Assembly (NCBI GenBank): GCA_035291905.1
Contig: DATDRF010000103.1
Location: 29,179 to 93,178, forward strand
DNA: 64,000 nucleotides
Reading direction: 5' to 3'
Origin: JACPLA01 sp035291905
GTDB lineage: Bacteria; Bacteroidota; Ignavibacteria; UBA10030
Part shown: piece after piece, positions 17,446 through 27,255 of the stretch
How the letters are laid out: every line of letters begins with the position of its first letter
How positions within the stretch are numbered: position 1 is the stretch's first letter
The notes under the pieces: model-generated
What the model saw: the letters and a program-made list of their open reading frames with translations, nothing else
Told to the model about the DNA's origin: nothing
Databases searched by the model: none
Position numbers and translations under genes: made by a program

Positions 17446-20400
17446 ATGTCAGAATTCATCCACCTTCATAATCACTCTCATTACAGTCTGCTCGATGGGG
17501 CGTCCACGATCGAAGGGATCGTGCATGCCGCAGTCGAACAGAACATGCCCTCCGTCGCGCTCACCGATCACGGTGTGATGTTTGGCGCGATCGAGTTCTA
17601 CAAGAAGGCAAAGAAGGCCCATATCAAGCCGATCCTTGGCTGCGAGGCGTACATCGTCACAAAGGGAAGCCGGAAGGAGAGAACAGCGACCCCGGCGGGT
17701 GCGGGACAGGGAAAGGGAAGAGGGGCCTATCATCATATCCTTCTTCTCGCCAAGAATGAGGTGGGGTATCGCAACCTGATAAAACTCTGCACCCTGGGTC
17801 ACACCGAGGGATTCTACTACAAGCCGCGGATCGACGCTGAATTACTTTCCCAGTACAAGGAAGGAATAGTGGCAACGTCAGCGTGTCCCGGAGGAGTCGT
17901 CAACGGGCAACTTGTCAACAATGACTATGACGAGGCGCGCTCGTATGCCTCACTCTATAAGGACATCCTTGGAGAAGATTTCTATCTCGAGATTCAGAAT
18001 CATGGAATGGATGTTGAGCGCCCGATTCTGGCGAATGCCCCGCGCCTTGCCCGGGAGCTGGGGATCAAGCTGGTAGGAACGAACGACTGCCATTATATCA
18101 AACGGTCGCATGCGCTGCCGCACAACATCATGCTCTACATTCCCGAGGCGAGCAGCACCAACGTTCCCGACTACACAACGCTGAGATATGGTACGGATCA
18201 GCTCTATTTCAAATCGGCGCGTGAAATGGTCGATGTCTTTAAAGACTTCCCGGAAGCCGTGTCATCGACACTGGAAATCGCGGAGAAGTGCAACCTCGAG
18301 CTCGATCTGAAGAAGAGCCACATGCCGATGTTCCCCATCCCGGCCGATGCCGGAGCCGACACGTTGGAGGGGTATCTCGACAAGCTTGCCACCAAAGGGC
18401 TCAAGAAGAAGTATTCCTACATTCCCCCCGAAACGGAGCAGCGGCTTCACCACGAGCTCGCCGTGATCAAGAAAATGGGGTATGCCGGATATTTTCTGAT
18501 CGTCCAGGACTTCATCAACGAAGCGCGTCGCATGGGCGTGCGTGTCGGTCCCGGCCGCGGGAGCGCCGCAGGAAGTCTCGTCTCCTATGTCCTTGGCATC
18601 ACGGATGTAGATCCGCTGCAGTATGGCCTCCTGTTCGAGCGATTCCTGAATCCCGATCGGGTCAGCATGCCGGATATTGACATCGATTTTTCCGACGACA
18701 AGCGCGACAAGGTGATCGAATACGTCCGGACGAAGTACGGAGGGGACTCAGTCTCCCAGATTATCACGTTCGGCACCCTCTCGACGAGGGCGGTCATCAA
18801 GGATGTCGGCCGTGTCCTGGGGATCCCTTTGAGCACGATCGATTCCATTACAAAACAGATTCCCGTTTTTCAGGGAAAAGTGACCCCCGTTGCGGAGGCG
18901 CTGGAGACGATTCCTGAATTGAAATGGATGAAGGAAAGCCCGGACGAAAAGATCAAGATGTTGATCGATACCGCGCTTGTGCTTGAAGGAATGAACAGGA
19001 ATGTCTCAACGCACGCCGCCGGCGTCGTTATTGCCCCGGGAGACATCAGCGATTACGTTCCTATGTACAAAACCCCGCAGACCGATCTCATGACGCAGTA
19101 CAACATGAAGGATCTCGAAGATGCGGGATTGTTGAAGATGGACTTCCTGGGTCTCAGGACGCTGACGGTCATCGACAATGCCCTTCGGCTTATCAAAGAG
19201 AATCACGGAACGGATCTTGACCTTGATGCCCTTCCCGGAGACGACCCCAAGACCCTCGAGCTCTTCTCCAAGGGGCAGACCGTCGCCGTGTTTCAGTTTG
19301 AGAGTACGGGCATGCAGGATTATCTCCGAAAGCTGAAACCGTCCTCCGTGCATGATCTGGTGGCGATGAACGCTCTGTATCGTCCCGGGCCGATGGAGAA
19401 CATTCCCGACTTCATTGACCGCAAACATGGAAAGAAGACGATAGAATATCTCCATCCGAAGATGGAGGAGACCCTGAAGGAGACGTATGGGATCATCGTC
19501 TACCAGGAACAGGTGATCAAGATCGCAAGCGACGTGGCGGGTTTCAGCCTCGCCAAGGCCGATCTTATGAGAAGGGCGATGGGGAAGAAAGACAAGTCCC
19601 TGATGGCCGAACAGAAGAAGGAATTCGTTGTCGGGGCTCTTTCAAACGGGATCGACAAGAAGACCGCTTCAGAAATCTTTGACCTCATCGAGAAGTTTGC
19701 CTCGTACGGTTTCAACAAATCGCACAGCGTTGCCTATTCCGTGCTGGCCTACCAGACGGCCTATCTGAAGGCACATTACCCTGCCGAATACATGGCTGCG
19801 ACGTTGACGAGCGAGATCGGGGATACCGACAAGATTGTTCTCTTTATCGACGATTGCCGCAAGATGGGCATCGACGTTCTTCCGCCTGATGTGAACGAAA
19901 GCAGGGTCGATTTTGTCGTCACGCCGAAGGGAATTCGTTTTGGATTGAGCGCGATCAAGAATGTCGGTGTGGGCGCCGTCGAACAGATCGTACTTGTGAG
20001 GGGAGAGGGGACAAGATTCAACGACCTGTTTGACTTCTGTGCGAGAGTGGACCTGCGGGCCGTGAATAAGAAAACCCTGGAAAGTCTCGTGCTGGCAGGT
20101 GCATTCGACTCTCTCCATGAAAACCGTGCCCAGCTGTTTGAGTCAATAGAACGAGCTTCCGCGTACGGGCAGAAGGTCCAGGAGGCCAGAGAGCGGGGCC
20201 AGTCGAGCCTTTTCGAGACCGGCGCAGCGAAAGTGCAAATGAGGCCCTCCCTGCCGTCCGTCGAGCCCTGGTCCGAGGCGGAGAAACTGTCAAAGGAGAA
20301 GTCTGTACTGGGATTTTACGTTTCAGGCCATCCGCTCAGGAAATATGAGGAAGAGATCATCGCATTCTCGAACGTGCGGCTGGGTGAGCCGGGCAGTGTG

Positions 20401-20910
20401 AATCCTCAGGCGTCGGCACGTGTCTGTGGCATCGTTTCGGCGGTAAAAAAGAAGATCGACAAGCGCGGAAATCTGATGGCATTCGTCTCTTTGGAAGACT
20501 TCACGGGAAAAGGGGAATGCATTGTTTTCTCGGACGCATTTCAGAAATACTCGTCTGTTCTCACTCCCGACGCCATGGTGATGGTGATCGGGAAAGGAGA
20601 GGTCAGCGGCGACACGGTGAAGATCCTCGTCAACGAAGTGATTCCCATGGAACAGGTGAGGGAAAAGTTTACGAGGAGCGTCAACCTTCTCGTCGATCTG
20701 GACAAGGTGAGCGAGAACACCGTCATCGAGCTGAGGAAGGTTCTCGAGGAACACAGGGGCAAGTGTCTTTGTTATCTCACCGTGACAGGTGGCGGATTAC
20801 AGAGGAATTCACTATATTTAACACGGAGACATGTCGTGAACCCGGACGGAGCCTTCCTGGCAGCTATCAGGCAACTTCTGGGCCCTACAGCAGTCAGACT
20901 ACAAGGCTAA
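17446..20910 (+). CDS. dnaE: DNA polymerase III subunit alpha
   Basis: Catalytic subunit of the replicative polymerase. N-terminal PHP domain (HLHNHSHYSLLDGAS; ALTDHGVMFG) over about 1-270, then the C-family polymerase core with catalytic acids in PDIDIDFSDDKRDKVIEY. Next come the palm/fingers (GRGSAAGSLVSYVLGI), a helix-hairpin-helix region and a C-terminal OB fold (ARVCGIVSAVKKKIDKRGN). 1,154 residues is typical of DnaE1. The PHP metal ligands look intact, which often goes with proofreading inside this subunit. It is followed 12 bases later by trxA. Confidence 0.97.
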   Translation: MSEFIHLHNHSHYSLLDGASTIEGIVHAAVEQNMPSVALTDHGVMFGAIEFYKKAKKAHIKPILGCEAYIVTKGSRKERTATPAGAGQGKGRGAYHHILLLAKNEVGYRNLIKLCTLGHTEGFYYKPRIDAELLSQYKEGIVATSACPGGVVNGQLVNNDYDEARSYASLYKDILGEDFYLEIQNHGMDVERPILANAPRLARELGIKLVGTNDCHYIKRSHALPHNIMLYIPEASSTNVPDYTTLRYGTDQLYFKSAREMVDVFKDFPEAVSSTLEIAEKCNLELDLKKSHMPMFPIPADAGADTLEGYLDKLATKGLKKKYSYIPPETEQRLHHELAVIKKMGYAGYFLIVQDFINEARRMGVRVGPGRGSAAGSLVSYVLGITDVDPLQYGLLFERFLNPDRVSMPDIDIDFSDDKRDKVIEYVRTKYGGDSVSQIITFGTLSTRAVIKDVGRVLGIPLSTIDSITKQIPVFQGKVTPVAEALETIPELKWMKESPDEKIKMLIDTALVLEGMNRNVSTHAAGVVIAPGDISDYVPMYKTPQTDLMTQYNMKDLEDAGLLKMDFLGLRTLTVIDNALRLIKENHGTDLDLDALPGDDPKTLELFSKGQTVAVFQFESTGMQDYLRKLKPSSVHDLVAMNALYRPGPMENIPDFIDRKHGKKTIEYLHPKMEETLKETYGIIVYQEQVIKIASDVAGFSLAKADLMRRAMGKKDKSLMAEQKKEFVVGALSNGIDKKTASEIFDLIEKFASYGFNKSHSVAYSVLAYQTAYLKAHYPAEYMAATLTSEIGDTDKIVLFIDDCRKMGIDVLPPDVNESRVDFVVTPKGIRFGLSAIKNVGVGAVEQIVLVRGEGTRFNDLFDFCARVDLRAVNKKTLESLVLAGAFDSLHENRAQLFESIERASAYGQKVQEARERGQSSLFETGAAKVQMRPSLPSVEPWSEAEKLSKEKSVLGFYVSGHPLRKYEEEIIAFSNVRLGEPGSVNPQASARVCGIVSAVKKKIDKRGNLMAFVSLEDFTGKGECIVFSDAFQKYSSVLTPDAMVMVIGKGEVSGDTVKILVNEVIPMEQVREKFTRSVNLLVDLDKVSENTVIELRKVLEEHRGKCLCYLTVTGGGLQRNSLYLTRRHVVNPDGAFLAAIRQLLGPTAVRLQG

Positions 20911-20922
20911 CAAGGAGAAGGA

Positions 20923-21246
20923 ATGAAACCAGTAACATTGACGGATGAAAATTTTCAAACGGAAGTATTGGGTTCCGACAAGCCGGTTCTCGTGGATTTT
21001 TGGGCTGAATGGTGCGGGCCATGTAAGATGATCGCCCCTGTGGTGGAAGAGCTGGCGAAGGAATATGACGGTACCCTCAAGGTCGGCAAAGTCGATGTGG
21101 ACGCGAACCAAAAAGTCTCGATGCAATTCGGCATTCGCAGCATTCCCACACTGCTTATCTTCAAAGGCGGCAGAGTGGTGGATCAGGTGATCGGCGCAGT
21201 TCCCAAGCGAGCACTTGCGGACAAGATCTCAAGACATATCAACTGA
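20923..21246 (+). CDS. trxA: Thioredoxin
   Basis: Small cytoplasmic disulfide reductase, 107 residues. Active site [13 protein letters not shown] (Cys32/Cys35-like) and the cis-Pro loop SIPTLLIF are present. The ribosome site AAGGAGAAGG is directly upstream of ATG 20923. Immediately after dnaE and followed by a terminator, so it is the last gene of the proS-dnaE group. Confidence 0.97.
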   Translation: MKPVTLTDENFQTEVLGSDKPVLVDFWAEWCGPCKMIAPVVEELAKEYDGTLKVGKVDVDANQKVSMQFGIRSIPTLLIFKGGRVVDQVIGAVPKRALADKISRHIN

Positions 21247-21259
21247 ATACGGAATACTC

Positions 21260-21306
21260 AAATGCGAGAGGGCCCGGCGGTCGTACGGCTTCTCGCATTT
21301 CTATTT
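21260..21306 (+). terminator. Terminator-like hairpin after trxA
   Basis: AAATGCGAGA (21260-21269) pairs perfectly with TCTCGCATTT (21291-21300) over a 21-base loop, followed by CTATTTT. The rest of the gap to aspS contains a short tandem of TCCGCAT-like 7-mers near 21365-21385 and no gene. Confidence 0.7.
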
Positions 21307-21405
21307 TATCGGGAACTCGCAGGAGGAAGCGTTCGGACTGGAAAGTGGAAATTGCATTCCTCCTTCCGCATTCCGCAATCCGAATTCACACTTTGAAAGT
21401 ACCCC

Positions 21406-23184
21406 ATGGTAACCACATTCGATAAACGAACTCATACGTGCGGAGAATTGAGGAAGGAGCATGTTGGTCAAACGGTGACCCTCACGGGATGGGTCGACGT
21501 GCGCCGTGATCTTGGGGGACTTGTATTCATCGACGTGCGCGACCGTTACGGCAAGACACAGGTGGTATTCTCTCCTCAGGTCAGTTCGGAAACATACGCA
21601 GCTGCGCAGACGCTGCGGTCCGAATTTGTGATTTCAGTGACCGGCAAAGTTCAACTTCGGCCTGCGGGTGGCGAGAATCCGGAACTTCCGACCGGCCAAG
21701 TTGATGTCGCGGGGACAAAGCTTATCATCATCAATAAGTCGGAGACGCCTCCTTTTGCAGTAGCGGATGAACTTCAGGTCGCAGAGGACCTTCGGCTGAA
21801 ATATCGCTACATCGACCTACGGCGGCCTGTGATGCAGCAGAACCTCGCGATTCGGCATCGCGCGTGCCAAATTACCCGTTCATATTACGATCGGAACGGT
21901 TTTCTGGAGATTGAGACACCGGTTCTCATGAAAAGCACGCCGGAGGGTGCGCGTGATTTTCTTGTTCCCAGCAGAATTCAGACCGGGAAATTCTACGCTC
22001 TTCCACAATCGCCGCAAACCTATAAGCAGATATTGATGGTGGCAGGATTCGATCGTTACTTTCAGATCGTCAAGTGCTTCCGCGATGAAGACCTTCGCGC
22101 AGATCGGCAGCTCGAGTTCACGCAAATCGATGTTGAAATGTCTTTTGTCGATGAGAGCGATGTCCTGACGATGACCGAGGGTTTGATGAAGGATTTGCTC
22201 AAGGGGATCGTCAATCACGACGTCTCCCTTCCTTTTCCGCGATTGACCTACAAGGAGGCCATGGAGCGGTTTGGAAGCGACAAACCCGATACTCGCTACG
22301 GATTGGAACTTCGCGATTGCTCGAATCTTGTAGCGAAGAGCCAATTCCGCGTTTTTCGCGACGCCGTCGAAAAAGGTGGCTTCGTGGCCGGATTGGCAGT
22401 CCCCGGCCTTTCAAAGTCCACGCGAAGTCAGATTGACGGATTGACCGATCTTGCGAAGTCGCTCGGCGCAGGGGGACTCGTCACCATGAAAATAGAGGCG
22501 GGGAAATTCGAAAGCTCCATTGACAAATTTGTATCCCAGGATGAGAAAAAGGGAATTGCCGAATGGCTGGGAGCAAACGACGGTGATCTGTGCCTCTTCG
22601 TCTCGGGGCCATGGCAGAAAACGTATTCGGTACTCGGAGCCCTTCGGATTGAAATGGCCCGGCGCCTGAACCTCGTGGATGGAAAGAAATGGAACCTCCT
22701 CTGGGTCGTCGATTTTCCGCTTCTTGAGTACAGCCCGGACGAACAACGGAACGTCGCGGTTCACCATCCCTTCACTTCGCCAAAACCGGAAGATGTACGG
22801 CTTCTCGATACTGATCCTTTGAAAGTGAGGGCGCGGGCATATGACCTGGTCCTGAATGGGAACGAAATAGCGGGCGGAAGTATCAGGATCTTCGATTCCG
22901 CTCTGCAGAGCAAGATGTTTCATCTGCTTGGCATTGAAGCAGAAGAAGCGAAACAAAAGTTTGGCTTTATGCTGGACGCATTCAAGTACGGGGCGCCGCC
23001 GCACGGCGGGATAGCCTTCGGCCTGGATCGCATCGTCATGCTGTTGACCGGTGAGGAGTCGATACGGGATGTCATTGCATTTCCCAAGACGACAAGCGGA
23101 ATGTCGCTCATGGATGATTCTCCGTCGACGGTTGAACGGCCGCAATTGGACGAACTGCATATTCGCGTCATCGAGAAAAAATGA
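21406..23184 (+). CDS. aspS: Aspartyl-tRNA synthetase
   Basis: Class II synthetase, 592 residues, the bacterial form with the extra GAD domain. The N-terminal OB anticodon-binding domain carries VTLTGWVDVRRDLGGLVFIDVRD. Motif 2 is in FRDEDLRADRQLEFTQIDVEMSF, and motif 3 with the class II arginine is in HGGIAFGLDRIVMLL. It overlaps the next gene as ATGA. Whether it also charges tRNA-Asn (non-discriminating type) cannot be judged here. Confidence 0.97.
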   Translation: MVTTFDKRTHTCGELRKEHVGQTVTLTGWVDVRRDLGGLVFIDVRDRYGKTQVVFSPQVSSETYAAAQTLRSEFVISVTGKVQLRPAGGENPELPTGQVDVAGTKLIIINKSETPPFAVADELQVAEDLRLKYRYIDLRRPVMQQNLAIRHRACQITRSYYDRNGFLEIETPVLMKSTPEGARDFLVPSRIQTGKFYALPQSPQTYKQILMVAGFDRYFQIVKCFRDEDLRADRQLEFTQIDVEMSFVDESDVLTMTEGLMKDLLKGIVNHDVSLPFPRLTYKEAMERFGSDKPDTRYGLELRDCSNLVAKSQFRVFRDAVEKGGFVAGLAVPGLSKSTRSQIDGLTDLAKSLGAGGLVTMKIEAGKFESSIDKFVSQDEKKGIAEWLGANDGDLCLFVSGPWQKTYSVLGALRIEMARRLNLVDGKKWNLLWVVDFPLLEYSPDEQRNVAVHHPFTSPKPEDVRLLDTDPLKVRARAYDLVLNGNEIAGGSIRIFDSALQSKMFHLLGIEAEEAKQKFGFMLDAFKYGAPPHGGIAFGLDRIVMLLTGEESIRDVIAFPKTTSGMSLMDDSPSTVERPQLDELHIRVIEKK

Positions 23185-24551
23185 AATCGAAAAAAGGCAT
23201 TATCAGAATAGCTTCGGGCCAGGGTTTCTGGGGTGATCTCCTGACTGCTCCGCGCGATCAGGTCACGAAGGGGCCGATCGACTATCTCGTGATGGACTAT
23301 CTGGCCGAAGTGACGATGTCGATCATGCAGAAGCAGAAGCGGAAGGACCCCAAGCTCGGTTACGCAAAGGATCTCGTGGAACTGTTCGGGGAGATTGGAA
23401 AAGACTGCATCGACAAAGGGATCAAGATCATCACGAATGGCGGTGGAGTCAATCCGGTTGCATGCAGCGACGCAATCCTTTCGGTGGCACGATCCAAAGG
23501 CATCACCAAATTGAAGGTGGGCGTTGTCCTCGGCGACGATATCCTCGGAAGCATCGACGAACTTCAGTCAATCGGAATTGATCTGGAGAACATGGAGTCG
23601 GGGGAAAGCATGCTTTCCATCAAGGACCGTCTTCAGAGTGCAAATGTGTATTTTGGGGCCGGCCCGATCGTTACGGCTCTTGCCGGAGGAGCCGATATCG
23701 TTATTACTGGAAGAACGACCGATACGGGATTGACCCTTGCTCCGATGATTCACGAGTTCGATTGGGATCATCAGGATTGGAACAAGATTGCAGCGGGGAC
23801 GGTTGCAGGACACATTCTGGAATGTGGCGGTCAGGCATCCGGGGGAAATTTTTCGGCTGATTGGAAATCGGTGCCAGGACTAGCTCGCATCGGCTTTCCG
23901 ATCGCAGAGGCACACCCCGACGGGAGTGTGGTGATTACAAAGCATGAAGGTACCGGGGGATTGGTGAGTGCCCAGACGGTGAAAGAACAGCTGGTATACG
24001 AAATCGGAGATCCGCGCTCCTACATCACGCCGGACTGTATCGCAGACTTCACGTCGATTCAGCTGGAAGAGGAAGGCCCGAACAGGGTGAAGGTGCATGG
24101 TGTCAAGGGGAAAGCGGCAACCGATTTCTACAAGGTTTCCATGTCGTATCTCGACGGATATACCTCTGTTGCCACACTGACTTACACCTGGCCGGAGGCG
24201 CTGGAAAAAGCGAAGAAGGCGGATGCAATCCTCAGGATGCGCATTGCCGATCTCGGCCTCGAGTTCGAGGAGATGCGAACGGAGTATCTGGGATACAACT
24301 CGTCTCACGGGCCGCTCGCGCCGAAGGTTGGTGATCCGAATGAAATCGTTCTGCGCGTGGGCGTAAGAGGGCAGGACTACAAAGCCGTTGAGCGGTTTGG
24401 CAAGGAGATCGCTCCGCTCATCCTTACAGGACCTCCCTCCGTCACGGGATTTGCCGGCGGTCGTCCGAAGCCGAGCGAGGTGATTTCGTATTGGCCCGCT
24501 TTGATCCCCAAGACCGCTGTTCATCCAAAGGTGATCGTGAAGGGACTATGA
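23181..24551 (+). CDS. AtuA-like (acyclic terpene utilisation, DUF1446) protein
   Basis: 456-residue protein of the AtuA family, whose named member works in acyclic terpene catabolism; the reaction of most members is unknown. Features: RIASGQGFWGD at the N-terminus, IITNGGGVNPVACSDAI, and the glycine-rich ALAGGADIVITGRTTDTGLTLAPMIHEF. It starts inside the aspS stop (ATGA) and is itself coupled by ATGA to the small partner gene. The partner encodes what is often the C-terminal domain of AtuA-family proteins. Pathway in this organism not determinable; a role in branched or prenyl acid degradation is a guess. Confidence 0.82.
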   Translation: MKSKKGIIRIASGQGFWGDLLTAPRDQVTKGPIDYLVMDYLAEVTMSIMQKQKRKDPKLGYAKDLVELFGEIGKDCIDKGIKIITNGGGVNPVACSDAILSVARSKGITKLKVGVVLGDDILGSIDELQSIGIDLENMESGESMLSIKDRLQSANVYFGAGPIVTALAGGADIVITGRTTDTGLTLAPMIHEFDWDHQDWNKIAAGTVAGHILECGGQASGGNFSADWKSVPGLARIGFPIAEAHPDGSVVITKHEGTGGLVSAQTVKEQLVYEIGDPRSYITPDCIADFTSIQLEEEGPNRVKVHGVKGKAATDFYKVSMSYLDGYTSVATLTYTWPEALEKAKKADAILRMRIADLGLEFEEMRTEYLGYNSSHGPLAPKVGDPNEIVLRVGVRGQDYKAVERFGKEIAPLILTGPPSVTGFAGGRPKPSEVISYWPALIPKTAVHPKVIVKGL

Positions 24552-24880
24552 AGGTACAATTGCTCAAAATTTGCCATGGAAGGTCCGGTGACAAGGGCGA
24601 TACGGCAAATGTGGGACTGATAGCAAGGAAGAAGGAATACTATCCGCTGATTGAACAGCTTGTGACGGCGGAAAAAGTGAAACATCATTTCCAGGGGATT
24701 GTTGAAGGCGATGTGGAGCGGTTTGAGCTTCCGAATCTGTGGGCTTTAAACTTTCTCCTGCACCATGCCTTGGGCGGGGGCGGGACAAAATCGCTTAAGA
24801 ATGATGCGCAGGGAAAAACACTGGCTGCGGCCCTCCTTCGGATGGAGATTGAGCTCCCCGAGGGGACTGTGATCGAATAA
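24548..24880 (+). CDS. AtuA-like small partner protein
   Basis: 110-residue protein matching the ferredoxin-fold-like C-terminal part of AtuA-family proteins ([23 protein letters not shown], then [33 protein letters not shown]). ATG 24548 overlaps the preceding stop as ATGA; a longer frame from 24491 only reads through the upstream gene. Almost certainly forms a complex with the upstream protein. Confidence 0.82.
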   Translation: MKVQLLKICHGRSGDKGDTANVGLIARKKEYYPLIEQLVTAEKVKHHFQGIVEGDVERFELPNLWALNFLLHHALGGGGTKSLKNDAQGKTLAAALLRMEIELPEGTVIE

Positions 24881-24897
24881 TCAGGAGCGAGTTACAG

Positions 24898-25998
24898 ATG
24901 TTCGAAGATCTGAGAGAAAAACTGAAAGAAGAGAGAGAGCGCCTGACAGCGCTTCGATCGTATCTGAACCTCGATGCGAAAGAGGCTGAGGCTGCGGCAT
25001 TGCAGGAACAAACGACCACCCCTCACTTCTGGAACGACAATACGAACGCTCAGAAGGTCATCCAGGAACTCAACAGTCGGAAGGAGTGGATTGAAGCCTG
25101 GAAGAAACTCCAGTCTCTTGCCGACGACACAGGAGCCTTTATCGATCTGGCTGAAGAAGGCAACGAGTCTTCCGCGGCTGCGGATATTGAGAAGGACCTC
25201 GGCAGGCTCGAGGCAGAAATCAAGGCATTGGAATTCAGAAACATGCTGAGCGGTGAGGATGACGAAAAGAATGCCCTGGTCACCATTCACTCGGGTGCAG
25301 GCGGAACGGAATCCCAGGACTGGGCGGAGATGCTCCTGAGAATGTATACCCGTTGGTGCGAAAAGAATCATTTCAAGGTAAGCCTTGTTGAACTGCTCGA
25401 AGGCGAGGGGGCGGGCATCAAGAATGCTACGTTTGAAGTAGTGGGAAAATTCGCCTACGGGTATTTGAAGGCCGAAAGCGGCGTTCATCGCCTCGTGAGA
25501 ATCTCTCCCTTTGACGCTAACGCACGCCGGCACACTTCTTTTGCTTCGGTTTTTGTCTATCCCGAGGTAGAGGATGATGTGGAGGTCGAGATCAATCCTG
25601 TCGATCTCAAAATCGACACGTATCGGTCAGGGGGAAAGGGTGGACAGAATGTCAACAAAGTCGAGACTGCAGTTCGCATCACGCACGTCCCGACCGGAAT
25701 TGTCGTGGCCTGCCAGCAGGAACGATCGCAGTTTCAAAACCGCGAGCGAGCGATGAAAATGCTGAAGTCGCGCATCTATCAAGCCAGAAAAGAAGAGGAA
25801 AAAGCGCGGATGAGTGCGATTGAAAGCACGAAGAAGAAGATCGAATGGGGGAGTCAGATCCGTTCGTATACGTTTCAGCCGTACACGCTTGTCAAGGATC
25901 ACCGGACGGGCGTTGAAACAAGCAATGTGCAGGGAGTCATGGATGGCGATATCGACGAGTTTATTAAGAGCTACCTCCTTGAGTCTTCCAAAGCATAG
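24898..25998 (+). CDS. prfB: Peptide chain release factor 2, no programmed frameshift
   Basis: RF2 ends translation at UGA and UAA. It has the stop-recognition tripeptide SPF ([13 protein letters not shown]) and the peptidyl hydrolysis motif GGQ ([19 protein letters not shown]). 366 residues in a single frame. The region after residue 20 that in most bacteria contains the in-frame UGA and +1 shift reads TAT CTG AAC CTC, with no stop codon, so autoregulatory frameshifting is absent. Ribosome site AGGAG at 24883-24887. Confidence 0.97.
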   Translation: MFEDLREKLKEERERLTALRSYLNLDAKEAEAAALQEQTTTPHFWNDNTNAQKVIQELNSRKEWIEAWKKLQSLADDTGAFIDLAEEGNESSAAADIEKDLGRLEAEIKALEFRNMLSGEDDEKNALVTIHSGAGGTESQDWAEMLLRMYTRWCEKNHFKVSLVELLEGEGAGIKNATFEVVGKFAYGYLKAESGVHRLVRISPFDANARRHTSFASVFVYPEVEDDVEVEINPVDLKIDTYRSGGKGGQNVNKVETAVRITHVPTGIVVACQQERSQFQNRERAMKMLKSRIYQARKEEEKARMSAIESTKKKIEWGSQIRSYTFQPYTLVKDHRTGVETSNVQGVMDGDIDEFIKSYLLESSKA

Positions 25999-26031
25999 CG
26001 ATTCGCTGAACCCCCGGGAAATGCCCCGCCT

Positions 26032-27255
26032 ATGAGTGTCTCTTTCTTTATTGCCCGCCGCTATCTCCGCTCTCGCCGCAACAGTGGATTCATTTCATTT
26101 ATCACGTTCTTTGCGATTGTGGGTGTCACGCTTGGCGTGGCGACCCTGATCATTACTCTCTCCATCCTGCGAGGATTTGAGCGGACGATCAAAGAGAACG
26201 TCGTCAGCTTTACGGCCCATATTCAGGTTTACGGATTTCAGAGCCAGGTGCTCAATAATCCCGAGGTCTCCATCAGAAAAGTGAAACAGCGTTATCCCGA
26301 GGTCATTGCCATGGCACCGTACGTCTCCCGTGAAGGGATGATCAGGTCAGAAGAAGGGATCGACGGCGTTCTGGTCAAGGGTATCGACCCTGCCAACGAC
26401 ATCTCGGCGGCAAAAGGACATCTTGTCTCGGGGCAGTACGACCTGGGCCGCCGCGAATCGGGCGTTCAACCGATTGTCATCGGTCAGCGTCTGGCCGATC
26501 GTCTGCATGCCTCCGTGGGGAGCAAGCTTCTTGTCTTCGCACTCGGCGGATATTCATTGACCCTCTCCCAGACGCGCGTGATGCAGTTCGAAGTCTCCGG
26601 GATCTACGAGACGGGAATGGAAGAATACGACGCAAGTTATGTGTACGTCAACCTTGGCAATGCGCAGCGGCTCTTCGAGTTTGGAAATGCAGTTTCGGGA
26701 TTTGACATTCTCGTGAGCGATATTGACAAGATATCGTTGCTGGCGCAGGACATTCCTGCCGATCTCGGTTACCCCCATTACGCCCGAACGATGTATCAAA
26801 CATACCGCAACCTTTTTTCCTGGATCGACCTTCAAAAGAGCCAGATCCCCATCATTCTCGCCCTGATCATCCTCGTCGCCACAGTCAATGTCATCGGCAC
26901 ATTGTTGATGATGGTGATGGAGAAAACGAATGACATTGGCGTACTGCAAACCGTCGGTGCGACGCCGTCGACGATCAGAAGAGTGTTCCTGTATCAGGGA
27001 TTGTTGATCGGCATTGTCGGGACAGTTGCAGGAAATGCTCTTGCCTATGCCCTGTGCTGGATCGAGATGAACTATCGCCTGATTTCGCTGCCGTCCGGCG
27101 TTTACTACATGACCCATGTTCCCATTGACCTGAGCTGGTGGAACTTTGCCCTGGTGAGCGTTGCGGCTATTGCGCTCTGCTATATGTGTTCAGTGATACC
27201 TTCTCGCCTTGCCGGAAAGCGCGATCCCGTTGAGCTCCTTCGGTTTGCATCATGA
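26032..27255 (+). CDS. Lipoprotein-releasing ABC transporter permease (LolC/E family), first
   Basis: Inner-membrane permease of the LolCDE type, which lifts outer-membrane lipoproteins out of the inner membrane. 407 residues: one TM helix at about 20-45 (FISFITFFAIVGVTLGVATLIITLSIL), a large periplasmic MacB-like domain (about 46-270), then three TM helices with the coupling region MVMEKTNDIGVLQTVGATPSTIRRVF between the first and second. It overlaps the second permease by ATGA, and LolD follows. Two different permeases indicate a LolC plus LolE heterodimer. Confidence 0.9.
   Translation: MSVSFFIARRYLRSRRNSGFISFITFFAIVGVTLGVATLIITLSILRGFERTIKENVVSFTAHIQVYGFQSQVLNNPEVSIRKVKQRYPEVIAMAPYVSREGMIRSEEGIDGVLVKGIDPANDISAAKGHLVSGQYDLGRRESGVQPIVIGQRLADRLHASVGSKLLVFALGGYSLTLSQTRVMQFEVSGIYETGMEEYDASYVYVNLGNAQRLFEFGNAVSGFDILVSDIDKISLLAQDIPADLGYPHYARTMYQTYRNLFSWIDLQKSQIPIILALIILVATVNVIGTLLMMVMEKTNDIGVLQTVGATPSTIRRVFLYQGLLIGIVGTVAGNALAYALCWIEMNYRLISLPSGVYYMTHVPIDLSWWNFALVSVAAIALCYMCSVIPSRLAGKRDPVELLRFAS

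Noticed and set aside
21244..21400. Third copy of the miniature element after trxA
   Set aside because: The gap has a terminator hairpin and TCCGCAT-like 7-mers, but no GGTAGTG termini and no flanking duplication. At most an unrelated decayed palindrome.
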